NCBI GenBank assembly: GCA_963838235.1
Contig: CAWIQJ010000002.1
Span: 310,001 to 374,000 of the forward strand
From: JAFECT01 sp963838235
Lineage (GTDB): Bacteria > Pseudomonadota > Alphaproteobacteria > Caulobacterales > Caulobacteraceae
Direction of reading: 5' to 3'
Length of the DNA: 64,000 nt
Shown: in pieces, positions 33,497-43,453 of the stretch
Layout: each line of letters starts with the position of its first letter
Position numbering within the stretch: the first letter of the stretch is position 1
Translations under genes and position numbers: made by a program
The notes under the pieces: model-generated
Databases searched by the model: none
What the model saw: the letters and a program-made list of their open reading frames with translations, nothing else
Told to the model about the DNA's origin: nothing

Positions 33497-35484
33497 TCGC
33501 CGAACTCGGCGCCTTCTCCCTGATCCTCGCCCTGGTCCTGTCGTTCGCCCAGACGGCGCTGGCGGTGGCGGGACGGATCACCGGGTCCGAGCCCCTGCGC
33601 CGGGCGGCGGAGGGCGCGGCGTCGGCGGTCTTCCTGGCGGTGGCGGCGGCGTTCGCGGCGCTGACCGCCGGCTTCGTGACCTCGGACTTCTCGATCCTCT
33701 ACGTCGCGGCCAACTCCCACACCGACAAGCCGCTGATCTACAAGATCGCCGGCGTCTGGGGCGGGCACGAGGGCTCGCTCCTGCTCTGGTGCCTGGCGCT
33801 GACCGGCTACGGCGCCGCGGTCGCCCTAACCGGAGAGCGGCTGCCGCGCGGCCTCAAGGGCCTGACCTCGATGAGCCAGGGGGCTCTGGGCCTGCTGTTC
33901 ATCGGCTTCGCGGTCTTCGCCTCGAACCCGTTCCTGCGCCTGGCCGACCCGCCGGTGGAGGGTCGCTCGCTCAACCCCCTGCTGCAGGACCCCGCGCTCG
34001 CCCTGCATCCGCCGTTCCTCTACGCGGGCTACGTCGGCCTCTCGATCCCGTTTTCCCTGGCCGTGGCCGCCTTGATCGAAGGCCGGGCGGACGCCGCCTG
34101 GGCGCGCTGGGTCCGGCCCTGGGCGCTGGCGGCCTGGAGCCTGCTCACCGTCGGCATCACCCTGGGGTCCTTCTGGGCCTACTACGAGCTCGGTTGGGGC
34201 GGCTGGTGGTTCTGGGATCCGGTTGAGAACGCGAGCTTCATGCCCTGGCTCGTCGCCACGGCGCTGCTCCACTCCGCCATCGTCACCGAGAAGCGCGGCG
34301 CGCTCGCCGGATGGACGGTGTTTCTGGCGCTGATGGCCTTCAGCTTCTCCATGCTGGGCGCCTTTCTGGTGCGCTCGGGCGTGCTCACCTCGGTCCACGC
34401 CTTTGCGGTCGACCCCCAGCGCGGGGTGATCCTGCTGGCGATCCTGGGGATCGCGTCCGGATCAGGCTTCGCGCTGTTCGCCTGGCGGGCGCCGCGCTTC
34501 GCACCGGGCGGCGTTTTCGCCCCGATCAGCCGTGAGGCGAGCCTGGTGCTGAACAATCTGTTCCTGGCCACAGTCGCGGTCGCCGTACTGTTGGGCACGC
34601 TCTATCCCCTGATCGTCGAGGCGGTCACCGGCAAGACCATTTCGGTCGGCCCCGCCTACTACGCCATCGTCTTCGTCCCGATCATGGCCGCCGCCCTGCT
34701 GATCCTGCCCATGGGACCTCTGCTGAGCTGGAAGCGCGGCGATCTTGCGGGCGTGCTGCAACGACTGGCCGCAGCCGGCGGCATCGGCCTGGCCTCGGCG
34801 CTGGGCGCATTCCTGCTCTCAGAACCCAAGAAGGCCCTGTCGGCACTGGGTGTCGGGCTGGGGGCCTGGGTGGTCGCCGGCGCCCTCAGCGAGGTGGTCG
34901 AGCGCGCCCGCATCGGCCGCAGCAGCTTCATCGAGACCCTCCGCCGCCTCGCCGCCCTGCCGACCGGCGCCTGGGGCATGACCCTGGCCCACATCGGACT
35001 CGGCCTCTTCGTCATGGGCGCGGCCTATGAGACCGCCTGGAAGCTCGAGGCCGCCGCCGTCCTGGTCCCCGGCGCGGACCTGCGTATCGGCCAGTACCGC
35101 CTGGTCCTGGATCACCTGGAACAGGTCCAGGGACCGAACTTCACCGCCGACCGGACGGTGGTGCGGGTGATGCGTCACGGGCGCCTGGCCTGCAATGCCG
35201 AACCCGAGCGCCGCTTCTATCCGGCCAACCGCCAGTCCACCTCCAAGATCGCCCTGTGCTTCGAGGGCCTGAGCGACCTCTATGTGGTGGCCGGCGATAC
35301 GCGTCCGACCGCGAGCGGCCGGCCGGGCCAGCTGATCCGCGCCTACTGGAACCCCTGGGTGCGCTTCATCTTCCTGGGGCCGGTGCTGATGGCCCTGGGC
35401 GGGCTGATCTCGCTCGCGGACCGCCGGCTGAGGCTGGCGGTAGGCCGTCGGTCCGCCGCCGTCCCGCAAGGCGCGCGGGCGTGA
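33493..35484 (+). CDS. ccmF: Cytochrome c heme lyase subunit CcmF
   Basis: Large integral membrane protein (663 aa, about 14-15 spans) that attaches heme to apocytochrome c with CcmH. The tryptophan-rich WWD motif WGGWWFWDPVENASFMPWL (around residues 235-253) is intact, as are the flanking His-containing loops (VWGGHEGSLLLW, PLIYKIAG, LALHPPFLYAGYVG). The C-terminal periplasmic loop contains FYPANRQSTSK. It is translationally coupled to ccmE upstream and to ccmH downstream by GTGA. A ccmI-like gene does not precede ccmE here. Confidence 0.96.
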   Translation: MIAELGAFSLILALVLSFAQTALAVAGRITGSEPLRRAAEGAASAVFLAVAAAFAALTAGFVTSDFSILYVAANSHTDKPLIYKIAGVWGGHEGSLLLWCLALTGYGAAVALTGERLPRGLKGLTSMSQGALGLLFIGFAVFASNPFLRLADPPVEGRSLNPLLQDPALALHPPFLYAGYVGLSIPFSLAVAALIEGRADAAWARWVRPWALAAWSLLTVGITLGSFWAYYELGWGGWWFWDPVENASFMPWLVATALLHSAIVTEKRGALAGWTVFLALMAFSFSMLGAFLVRSGVLTSVHAFAVDPQRGVILLAILGIASGSGFALFAWRAPRFAPGGVFAPISREASLVLNNLFLATVAVAVLLGTLYPLIVEAVTGKTISVGPAYYAIVFVPIMAAALLILPMGPLLSWKRGDLAGVLQRLAAAGGIGLASALGAFLLSEPKKALSALGVGLGAWVVAGALSEVVERARIGRSSFIETLRRLAALPTGAWGMTLAHIGLGLFVMGAAYETAWKLEAAAVLVPGADLRIGQYRLVLDHLEQVQGPNFTADRTVVRVMRHGRLACNAEPERRFYPANRQSTSKIALCFEGLSDLYVVAGDTRPTASGRPGQLIRAYWNPWVRFIFLGPVLMALGGLISLADRRLRLAVGRRSAAVPQGARA

Positions 35485-36008
35485 GGGCGCGCCTGGTCCT
35501 GATTGCCTTGCTCAGCCTCGGCCTGGCGGCCGCGGCGTCCGATCCGTCCGAACGGTTGCCCGACCCGGCGCAGGAGGCGCGCGCCAGGCATCTGTTCCAA
35601 CAGATTCGCTGCGTGGTCTGCCAGAACGAGTCGATCGACGATTCCGAGGCGGGCCTAGCCCACGACCTGCGCGGCATCGTCCGCGATCAGGTGCGCGCCG
35701 GCCGCTCCAATGCCGAGATCAAGCGGTTCCTGGTCGCCCGCTACGGCCAGTTCATCCTGCTGCGGCCGAGCTTTTCGCCGGAGAACGCAGCGCTTTGGCT
35801 CACCCCGTTCGCGGTTCTGGCGGCGGGCGGGGCCTATCTGCTGCTGCGCGCCCGAGGGTCGCGCCCGCCGGAAAGTCCGTTGTCGGATCGTGAAAGTAAG
35901 GCGCTTGCAGCGCTGGTCGGGTCGGGGAACGACCTTGGGGACGGGCGTCACGGTTTCGCCCCAACCCCGTTGCAGGAAAAGCGCGACAATGATCGGACGG
36001 AGGCCTGA
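35481..36008 (+). CDS. ccmH: Cytochrome c maturation protein CcmH/CcmL
   Basis: Membrane-anchored thiol oxidoreductase that reduces the CXXCH of apocytochrome c. The signal peptide is LVLIALLSLGLAAAA. The active site is RCVVCQNESIDDS, followed by the expected AHDLRGIVRDQVRAGRSN and YGQFILLRPSF. One membrane span (LTPFAVLAAGGAYLLLRA) precedes a cytoplasmic tail of about 55 residues. The GTG at 35481 overlaps the ccmF stop. It completes the set ccmE-ccmF-ccmH and is 108 bases before degP, separated by a stretch with no gene. Confidence 0.94.
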   Translation: MRARLVLIALLSLGLAAAASDPSERLPDPAQEARARHLFQQIRCVVCQNESIDDSEAGLAHDLRGIVRDQVRAGRSNAEIKRFLVARYGQFILLRPSFSPENAALWLTPFAVLAAGGAYLLLRARGSRPPESPLSDRESKALAALVGSGNDLGDGRHGFAPTPLQEKRDNDRTEA

Positions 36009-36116
36009 CCCTCGCCCATTTGCACGCGCTGCCACTATATGTGGTCTAGTGCGTTCGCCTGGGAGGGCCCGGTCGCCGGGCTGACGGGTGACGGCGCGAA
36101 AGGTGCGGCTCTGAGG

Positions 36117-37680
36117 ATGGTACTCAAAAACAAGACGTTCATTGCCGGCGCGATCGCCGGCGCAGGCGTAGCCTGTGCGGCGCTGGCCGGCGCGGGACTG
36201 CAGTGGCCGACGGCCGCGGCCCAGGAAAGCCAGAGCGCCCAGCTTATCAAGGCGGCTGTGGTGGCCCCGCCCCCGGGCGCGCCGATCACCTTCGCCGACA
36301 TCGTCGACAAGGTGTCGCCCGCGGTCGTCTCGATCGAGACGCGCTCCAAGGTCAGCGCCGAAACGCTGCGCAAGATTCCCGGCTACGAGAATTTCCCCTT
36401 CGCCGTGCCGCAGCCCGGTCAAGGCGGCGCCGGCGGCGGCAAGGACGATCAGGGCGGCGCCGACGACCAGCAGGAGCCCCCCGAGCAATTCGGCGCCGGC
36501 TCCGGCTTCTTCATCTCGCCGGACGGCTACATCGTCACCAATAACCACGTGGTCGAAGGCGCCGACGAAATCACCGTCAAGCTTCAGGACAACACGGAGC
36601 TGAAAGCCAAAGTGGTCGGCGTCGATCCCGCCACCGACCTGGCGGTGGTCAAGGTTGAAGGCCACGCTTTCAAATACGTCGACTTCGAATTCGAGCGCCA
36701 AGCCGCGCGTCGGCGACTGGGTCATCGCCATCGGCAACCCCTTCACCCTCGGCGGCACCGTCACCGCGGGCATCGTCTCGGCCTATTCGCGCGACATCGG
36801 CGAACAGTACGTGGACTACATCCAGATCGACGCACCCATCAACCGGGGCAACTCCGGCGGCCCGACCTTCGACATCTACGGCCGGGTGATCGGGGTGAAC
36901 ACCGCGATCTATACGCCGAACGGGTCCTACGCCGGCATCGGTTTCGCCATCCCGGCCGACGTGGCGAACTCGATCACCAAGGAGCTGATCGCCAACGGCA
37001 AGATCGCGCGCGGCTACCTCGGCGTGACCATTTCCAGCATCACCGACGACATGGCCGCGAGCCTCAGCCTGCCCAATCACGCCGGCGCCTATGTGACCGA
37101 GATCGTGCCGGGCGGTCCGTCCGACAAGGCCGGGATCAAGGTCGGCGACATCATCACCAAGCTCAACGGCCAACCGGTGAAGGACAACACCGAACTGACC
37201 CGCCGCGTGGCGCTGGCCCGCGTGGGCGACGTGCTGCACCTCGACGTGCTGCGCGCCGGAAAGGCCGTGACGCTCGACGTGAAGTCCGGCGTGCGTCCGT
37301 CGGAAGAGGAGCTGGCGGCCCGCAACGCCGGCGGCTCTGAGCACCCAGCGCCGGTCGTTCCCAAAGAAGCCGGGACCTCAGTGCTGGGCCTGAACGTGGC
37401 GCCGGTCGATGCGGCCTCGCGCCAGCACTACAACCTGGGCGCCGCCGCCACCGGTGTGGTGATCACCGGCATCGTCCCCCATACCGAAGCCGCCAAGCGG
37501 GGCTTCCGGCCGGGCGACGTGCTGGTCATGGCCGACGGCCATCCCCTGTCGGGCGTCGAGGATTTCGCCGCCGACGTGAACGCGGTGAAGGCCTCGGGCC
37601 GGCCCAGCGTGCTCTTGCTGGTCCAGCGCGACGGGCAGAATATCCCGACGACGATTCCGTTCGACAAGGCCGCCAAATAG
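36117..37680 (+). CDS. degP: Do-family periplasmic serine protease DegP, frameshifted
   Basis: Trypsin-like protease/chaperone of the envelope. A signal-type N-terminus (TFIAGAIAGAGVACAALAG) precedes the protease domain: His in TNNHVVEGADE, Asp in VDPATDLAVVKV, Ser in NRGNSGGPTFD. Two PDZ domains follow (GLY-type GYLGVTISSI and VLGLNVAPVD). The frame shifts at 36690: GAATTCGAGC carries one extra T, and GAATCGAGC gives YVDFESSAKPRVGDW. Repaired length is 520 aa. It follows ccmH and precedes the response regulator pair with a 9-bp hairpin in between. Confidence 0.92.
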
Positions 37681-37685
37681 GTTGA

Positions 37686-37717
37686 GGGCGGACGCGTCCT
37701 TTGGGAATCGTCCGCCC
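37686..37717. other. Hairpin between degP and the response regulator
   Basis: Nine-base inverted repeat GGGCGGACG / CGTCCGCCC around a 14-base loop. No T-tract follows, so it is probably not a Rho-independent terminator. It could be an mRNA stability or attenuation element in the degP-regulator transcript. Confidence 0.5.
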
Positions 37718-37741
37718 AGATCTTGAGGAGCCGGGGGCCCT

Positions 37742-38413
37742 ATGCGGGTACTGATCGTCGAAGACGACATGGAGGCTGCGGCCGCGATGATCCGCGGCCT
37801 CACCGAATCCAGTTTCGAGGCCGTGCACGCCCCCGACGGGGCCGAGGGCCTGCTCGCGGCCCAGAAGGGCGGGTTCGACGTTTATGTGGTCGACCGCATG
37901 CTGCCCAAGCTCGACGGCTTAGCCATGGTCGAGACCCTGCGCCGCGAGGGCGATCAAACGCCGGTGCTGTTCCTGTCGGCCCTGGGCGAGGTCAATGACC
38001 GCATCACCGGGCTGAAGGCCGGCGGCGACGACTATCTGGTCAAGCCCTACGCCTTCGCCGAACTGGTGGCGCGGGTCGAGGCCCTGGCGCGCCGGCGCGA
38101 AACCGGCTCGGTGCAGACCGTCTTGAAGGTCGGCGACCTGGAGATGGACCTGATCGGCCGCACGGTCACCCGCGCGGGCCAGGAGATCGATCTGCAGCCG
38201 CGCGAGTTCCAGCTGCTCGAATTTCTCATGCGCCACGCCGGTCAGTCGGTGACGCGGACCATGCTGCTCGAGAAGGTCTGGGAGTACCACTTCGATCCCC
38301 AGACCAACGTCATCGACGTGCACATCTCGCGGCTGCGCTCGAAGATCGACAAGGGCTTCGACCGCCCGATGCTGCAGACCGTGCGCGGCGCAGGATATCG
38401 GCTCGAAGCGTAA
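37742..38413 (+). CDS. OmpR/PhoB-type response regulator (223 aa)
   Basis: Receiver domain with acidic pocket VEDD, the phospho-acceptor in VVDRMLPK (Asp51), Ser/Ala switch LFLSALGE and Lys in YLVKPYAF. A winged-helix DNA-binding domain follows (LDLQPREFQLLEFLMRHAG, VWEYHFDPQTNVIDVHISRLR). It is encoded three bases upstream of the partner kinase at 38417. Its position after degP suggests an envelope-stress or transport signal, but the stimulus cannot be told from sequence. Confidence 0.95.
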   Translation: MRVLIVEDDMEAAAAMIRGLTESSFEAVHAPDGAEGLLAAQKGGFDVYVVDRMLPKLDGLAMVETLRREGDQTPVLFLSALGEVNDRITGLKAGGDDYLVKPYAFAELVARVEALARRRETGSVQTVLKVGDLEMDLIGRTVTRAGQEIDLQPREFQLLEFLMRHAGQSVTRTMLLEKVWEYHFDPQTNVIDVHISRLRSKIDKGFDRPMLQTVRGAGYRLEA

Positions 38414-38416
38414 TCG

Positions 38417-39820
38417 ATGCGCTTCGCCTCGCTGCTCCGGCGCACGCCTTTCCGACTGACGCTGCTGTTCCTGGCGCTGTTTGCGGCCGTGTCGAGCGCG
38501 CTGCTGGCTTACATCTATATCGCCACCCGCTCCGAGGCGCGGCAACGCGCCGATACGGAAGTGCGGCTGGAGATGAACGACCTGCAGTCGCTTTATACCG
38601 CGCGCGGCGGCGACGCCCTGAACCAGGCGCTGGTGGAGCGTATTCTCCGCGGCGGCTCGTACCTCTATCGCTATACCGACGCGAAGGGGAAATCGATCAC
38701 CGACAACATTTCGCCCAGCCCGATCACCGGCTATCGCGGCCAGCCGATCTGGCAGAGCTTCATCGTCACCGAACCCGACGCCTCCGGCGAGGTGCAGCGC
38801 AAGCGTGCGCGCGGCGAGGAAGTCCCGCTGCCGGGCGGCGGCGCCCTGTTCGTCGGCGTCGATCAGGGCGACGCGGACCGGCACCTCGCGCGAGTGACGC
38901 ACGCGCTGTGGGGCGCGGGCGCCCTGGTCCTGTTCATGGGCCTCCTCGGAGGCTTGGTGATCAGCCGCAACGTCGAGCGCAGCATGGGCGAGCTGAACCG
39001 CGTGGTGGCCGCTGTGGAGGCGGGCGACATCGGCGCGCGCGCCAAGGTGCGCGGCGGCGGCGACGAACTCGATGAGCTTTCCATCGGTCTCAACGCCATG
39101 CTGGCGCGGCTGGAGCAGTCCATGGCCTCGATCCGCCACGCCGGCGACGCCATCGCCCACGACCTGCGCTCGCCGCTCACCCGCATGCGCGCCAAGCTCG
39201 AGGTGGCCATGCTCGACGCCGAGGACGGCCGCACCGATCCGAAGAGCGCGCTGTCGATCGCGCTCGACGAGACCGACGAGTTGCTGAAGACCTTCAACGC
39301 CGTGCTGGCCATCTCGCGCCTGCGCGCCGCGGGCGAGGCGCCCAATCCGGAGGTGTTCGACGCGGGTGAGCTGGGCGCCGACATGGCCGAGCTCTACGAA
39401 CCGGCGTCGGAAGACATGGGCCTCGACTTCAAGGCCGAGGTGCAGCGCAAGCTGAACCTGAAAGGCAACCGCGAGTTCATCGCCCAGGCCCTAGCCAATC
39501 TCATCGACAACGCAATGAAGTACACCCCCAAGGGCGGTGCGGTGATGCTGCGCACGCGGCGGCGTTCGAACGGCGAGATCGAGTTCTCGGTGACCGACAC
39601 CGGGCCCGGCGTGCCCGAGGCCGATCGCGACCGGGTGGTGCAGCGCTTCGTGCGCCTGGAAAACTCGCGCACCAAGGCGGGCTCGGGTCTTGGCCTGGCG
39701 CTGGTGCAGGCGGTGGCCGAGGTGCACGGCGGACGGCTGGAGCTCAGCGAAGGGCCGGGCGTGGTGGGCGATACGGGGCCGGGCCTGCGCGCCGCCCTGG
39801 TGTTCCCGCCGGCGCCCTGA
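38417..39820 (+). CDS. Sensor histidine kinase, partner of the 37742 regulator (467 aa)
   Basis: Two membrane spans (~14-33 and ~158-180) bracket a periplasmic sensor of about 120 residues. A HAMP domain (RNVERSMGELNRVVAAVEAGD) follows. The HisKA H-box is IAHDLRSPLTRMRA, and the HATPase_c domain shows NLIDNAMKYTP, DTGPGVPE and GSGLGLALVQ. All catalytic residues are present. It is cotranscribed with the upstream regulator and 4 bases before glnE, so this two-component pair and glnE share an operon. A link to nitrogen control is possible but unproven. Confidence 0.95.
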   Translation: MRFASLLRRTPFRLTLLFLALFAAVSSALLAYIYIATRSEARQRADTEVRLEMNDLQSLYTARGGDALNQALVERILRGGSYLYRYTDAKGKSITDNISPSPITGYRGQPIWQSFIVTEPDASGEVQRKRARGEEVPLPGGGALFVGVDQGDADRHLARVTHALWGAGALVLFMGLLGGLVISRNVERSMGELNRVVAAVEAGDIGARAKVRGGGDELDELSIGLNAMLARLEQSMASIRHAGDAIAHDLRSPLTRMRAKLEVAMLDAEDGRTDPKSALSIALDETDELLKTFNAVLAISRLRAAGEAPNPEVFDAGELGADMAELYEPASEDMGLDFKAEVQRKLNLKGNREFIAQALANLIDNAMKYTPKGGAVMLRTRRRSNGEIEFSVTDTGPGVPEADRDRVVQRFVRLENSRTKAGSGLGLALVQAVAEVHGGRLELSEGPGVVGDTGPGLRAALVFPPAP

Positions 39821-39824
39821 GCGG

Positions 39825-42728
39825 ATGAGCCAAACCCTCGCCCGCCTGATTCGACCCTGTGGCCCCGTCACCGACGCCGCCGCCGCCGAACGCACGCTCG
39901 AGGCGCTCGCCGTTGCAGCCGACGCCGCCGGGTGGCGCGCCGTTCTGGACGCGGCGTGGCCGGCGCTGGCGCCCGTGTTCGCCGCATCGCCCTATCTGTC
40001 GAGCCTCGCGCGGCGCGCGCCCGAGCGCTTGCGCAGCATTCTCGAAGCGGAACCCGGGCGGCGACTCGAAGACCTGACTGCGGCGACGCGCGCGGTCGGC
40101 CGCGAGCCGCTGGAACTCGACGAGGCCAAGCGGCGCCTGCGCGGGCTGAAGGGCGATGCGCACCTGCTCGCGGCGCTGGCCGATCTCGGCGGCGTGTGGG
40201 GGTTGGACGACACAACGGAGGCGATCACGCGCTTCGCCGACGCCAGCGTGGCGGCGGCGCTGGAAGCTGTGGCGCGAATTGAGCGGGGCAGGGGACGTCT
40301 GCTCGCGTCGCCCGATGCGCCGGAGGGACCGGTTCCGGGCCTTTTCGGCTTCGCCATGGGCAAGTGGGGCGCGAGCGAGCTCAACTACTCCAGCGATATC
40401 GACCTCTCGTTGTTCTACGAGCCCGACGCGCTGCAGATTTCCGACAAGGTCGAGCCCCAGGCTTTCGTCGACCGTTGCGCCCAGACGCTGGCGAGCCTGC
40501 TGTCGGAGCGCACCGCCGAGGGCTACGTCTTCCGCGTGGACCTGCGTCTGCGACCCGATCCGTCCACCACCCCGCCGGTCGTACGCGCCAAGGCGGCGCT
40601 GATCTACTACGAGACCGTCGGCCAGAACTGGGAGCGCGCGGCCTTCATCAAGGCGCGGCCCCTGATGGGCGACGTCGCGCGTGCGCGCGCCTTCCTGGGC
40701 GAGTTGGAGCCCTACGTCTGGCGCCGCAGCCTCGACTACGGCGCCGTCGCCGACGTGCATTCAATCAAGCGCCAGATCCACGTCCATCGCACCGACGAAC
40801 GGCTCGACGCGGCCGGCGCCAATCTGAAGCTCGGCGCCGGCGGCATCCGCGAGATCGAATTCTTCGTCCAGACCCAGCAGTTGATCCTCGGCGGCCGCGA
40901 CCGGACGCTGCGATCATCGCGCACCCTGGAGGCGCTGGATGCGCTGCGCGTCGCGGGCCATGTGGACGATGACGCCGCGCGCGACCTGACCGCGGCCTAC
41001 CGCGACCTGCGCGCCTGGGAGCATCGCATCCAGATGCTCGAGGACGAACAGACCCACACCTTGCCGGAGGATTCCCACGCGCGGGTGCGCGTGGTGGCCC
41101 TGGCGGGAGACGCGGACCTCAAGCGATTCGATGCGCGCGTGTCGCAGACGTTGAGGACGGTGAACCGCCGCTATGGCGAGCTCTTCGCCGAGGCCGAACC
41201 GCTGTCCTCGCCGCTCGGCAGCCTGGTGTTCACCGGCGTCGACGACGATCCGGCGACGATCGCCACGCTCACGCGCATGGGCTTCTCCGACCCGTCCCAG
41301 GTCGCAGCGACCATCCGCGCGTGGCACCACGGGCGCATCTCCGCCACGCGCAGCGAGCGCGGCCGGGAGCTCTTTACCCGCCTGGCCCCGAAACTGCTGG
41401 AGACCGTGCGCCTGACCGGCGCGCCGGACGTCGCCTTCGCGCGCTTCTCCGCCTTCTTCAGCGGCCTTTCGACCGGGGTGCAGATTCAGTCCCTGTTCCT
41501 GGCCCAGCCGGCGCTGTTCGACATGCTGGTCGAGGTGATGGCGCTTTCGCCCAAGCTCGCCTCGACCCTGGCGCGGCGCCCGGCGGCGCTCGACGCCCTG
41601 CTCGATCGCGCCTTCTTCGCGCCGCTCGGACAGGACAGCGGCGTCACCGCCCAGATCGTGGCGGAAGCGTCGAGCGGCGAGTTCGAGACCGCCATGGACG
41701 CGGTGCGCCGCATCCATCGCGAGCAGGCCTTCCGCGTCGGTTTCCAGATCATCTCGGGAACCGCGAGCGCGGTCGAGGCGGGCGAAGCCTATGCCGATCT
41801 CGCCGAAGCCTGCGTGCGTGGCCTGGCGCCGGCGTCGCTCGCAGAGACGGCGCGGATCGGCGGCGCGCTGGAGGGCGAGGTGGCGGTCGTGGCGCTGGGC
41901 AAGCTCGGCTCGCGCGAGATGACCGCGACCTCGGACCTCGACCTGATGGCGGTCTATGCGCCGGGGGACCCGAACGCGGTTTCGCTCGGCAAGGGTTGGG
42001 CGGCGGAGACCTTTTTCGGCCGCTTCACCCAGCGCCTGATCGCGGCCTTGTCGGCGCCCACGGCGGAGGGCGAACTCTACACCATCGACATGCAGCTCCG
42101 GCCCTCCGGCGCCAAAGGCCCGGTCGCGGTCACCCTGAACGGTTTCGATCGCTACTACGCGGAGGACGCCGACACCTGGGAGATGCTCGCGCTTACCCGC
42201 GCGCGCGTGGTCTGGGCCACGTCGGAGCGGTTCGGCGCATCGGCGACCCGGGCGATCGAGACGGCGCTGCGCCGCCCGCGCGACCGCGCCGCGGCGGCAG
42301 CCGACGTGCTCGACATGCGCCGCCTGATGGAGCGCGAACGGCCGCCCAAGGGGTTCTGGGACATGAAGCGCATCCCCGGCGGCCTGATCGACGCCGAGTT
42401 CGCCGCGCAGTTCCTGCAGATCACCGCCGCCGCAGGCGGAGCCCCCCTGCGAACCGGGACCCTCGCCGCCTTCGAGGCGCTGGCCGGGAGCGGCGTGGTG
42501 TCGCAGGCGACGGTCGGGCCGCTCGCGGCGTCGTGGGCGCTGCATCAGAGCCTCAGCCAGCTCGCGCGTGCGGCGTTCGGCTCTCAGACCGATCCGGGCC
42601 AGGAACCGCAGCCTTTCCAGCGCAGGCTGGCCCGCGCCGGGGGCTGCGAAAGCCTTGCGGCGCTTGAAGATCGGCTGGCCGAAACCCGGTCCCGGGCCCG
42701 CGTCGCCTTCCTGGCGCTGCTGGCTTAG
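39825..42728 (+). CDS. glnE: Bifunctional glutamine-synthetase adenylyltransferase/deadenylase GlnE (967 aa)
   Basis: Controls glutamine synthetase by attaching or removing AMP in response to PII and glutamine. Two nucleotidyltransferase domains are visible: GKWGASELNYSSDIDLSLFYE (~180, removes AMP; key residues GASELN and DIDL) and GKLGSREMTATSDLDLMAVYA (~690, adds AMP). The linker helices contain the conserved ENWERAAFIKARPLMGD-type block. The start at 39825 (MSQTLARLIR) lies 4 bases after the kinase stop. The length is normal for the family. A long antisense open frame over this gene is a codon-bias artefact. Confidence 0.95.
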   Translation: MSQTLARLIRPCGPVTDAAAAERTLEALAVAADAAGWRAVLDAAWPALAPVFAASPYLSSLARRAPERLRSILEAEPGRRLEDLTAATRAVGREPLELDEAKRRLRGLKGDAHLLAALADLGGVWGLDDTTEAITRFADASVAAALEAVARIERGRGRLLASPDAPEGPVPGLFGFAMGKWGASELNYSSDIDLSLFYEPDALQISDKVEPQAFVDRCAQTLASLLSERTAEGYVFRVDLRLRPDPSTTPPVVRAKAALIYYETVGQNWERAAFIKARPLMGDVARARAFLGELEPYVWRRSLDYGAVADVHSIKRQIHVHRTDERLDAAGANLKLGAGGIREIEFFVQTQQLILGGRDRTLRSSRTLEALDALRVAGHVDDDAARDLTAAYRDLRAWEHRIQMLEDEQTHTLPEDSHARVRVVALAGDADLKRFDARVSQTLRTVNRRYGELFAEAEPLSSPLGSLVFTGVDDDPATIATLTRMGFSDPSQVAATIRAWHHGRISATRSERGRELFTRLAPKLLETVRLTGAPDVAFARFSAFFSGLSTGVQIQSLFLAQPALFDMLVEVMALSPKLASTLARRPAALDALLDRAFFAPLGQDSGVTAQIVAEASSGEFETAMDAVRRIHREQAFRVGFQIISGTASAVEAGEAYADLAEACVRGLAPASLAETARIGGALEGEVAVVALGKLGSREMTATSDLDLMAVYAPGDPNAVSLGKGWAAETFFGRFTQRLIAALSAPTAEGELYTIDMQLRPSGAKGPVAVTLNGFDRYYAEDADTWEMLALTRARVVWATSERFGASATRAIETALRRPRDRAAAAADVLDMRRLMERERPPKGFWDMKRIPGGLIDAEFAAQFLQITAAAGGAPLRTGTLAAFEALAGSGVVSQATVGPLAASWALHQSLSQLARAAFGSQTDPGQEPQPFQRRLARAGGCESLAALEDRLAETRSRARVAFLALLA

Positions 42729-42859
42729 CGCCGGGGCCTAACCGACGGAAAACTTGGGGATCGCCGTTTACTGGGATGGCGCGGCCGACGCCGCGTTCTG
42801 GCGGAACAGCAAGCGACGAGGGACGATCGCTCACCCGGCGGATAGGATAGCGGCTCGAG

Positions 42860-43447
42860 TTGAGACCTAGGTGCGACTTGGGACGCGAGACGGCCGATCC
42901 TGACGAGGAGCTGGTAGAGCGCATCGGACGCGGCGACGCCGCAGCCGTTCAGGCATTCGTTGCGCGAAAACTTCCTCGCATGCTGGGACTGGCCCGCCGG
43001 ATGCTTGGCGATGGGTTCGAGGCGGAAGACGTGGCGCAAGAAGTGTTCTTGAGGGTTTGGAAGCAGGCGCCGGCGTGGAAGCCGGGCGCCGCGCGGTTCG
43101 ACACCTGGATGCACCGGGTGGCGCTGAACCTCTGCTACGACCGGCTGCGCCGTCGTCGCGAAGACCCGGTGGCCGAGGCGCCCGATCGCCCCGATCCGTC
43201 GCCGCTGCCCGATCGAGGCCTCGAACAGCGTGAGCTCGGCGTGCGCGTGAATGCACAACTCGCGCTCCTGCCCGAGCGCCAGCGCGAGGCGATCGTGCTG
43301 TGCCACTACCAGGAGCTTTCCAACATCGAGGCCGCGCGCCTCATGGACATCAGCGTCGAGGCCCTGGAGAGCCTGCTCTCCCGTGGCCGCCGCACGCTGC
43401 GCACCGGCCTGGCGGATATGCAGCCGGTCAAACGGTCGAAAGGATAG
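42860..43447 (+). CDS. ECF-type RNA polymerase sigma factor (195 aa)
   Basis: Extracytoplasmic-function sigma factor. Region 2 includes LARRMLGDGFEAEDVAQEVFLRVWK, and region 4 includes LPERQREAIVLCHYQELSNIEAARLMDISVEALESLLSRGR (cores only: VAQEVFLRVW and SNIEAARLM). The start is uncertain: TTG at 42860 or TTG at 42878, neither with a strong ribosome binding site. It is followed at 6 bases by a single-span protein that looks like its anti-sigma factor, and then by a periplasmic metal-sensor-like protein. This arrangement recalls the CnrYXH metal-response system of Cupriavidus. Confidence 0.92.
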   Translation: MRPRCDLGRETADPDEELVERIGRGDAAAVQAFVARKLPRMLGLARRMLGDGFEAEDVAQEVFLRVWKQAPAWKPGAARFDTWMHRVALNLCYDRLRRRREDPVAEAPDRPDPSPLPDRGLEQRELGVRVNAQLALLPERQREAIVLCHYQELSNIEAARLMDISVEALESLLSRGRRTLRTGLADMQPVKRSKG

Positions 43448-43453
43448 CCAGCA

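Noticed and set aside
42747..42768. GGAAAAC...CGTT as an ECF promoter before the sigma gene
   Set aside because: The spacing between the two elements is 11-13 bases, too short for the 16-17 of ECF promoters.
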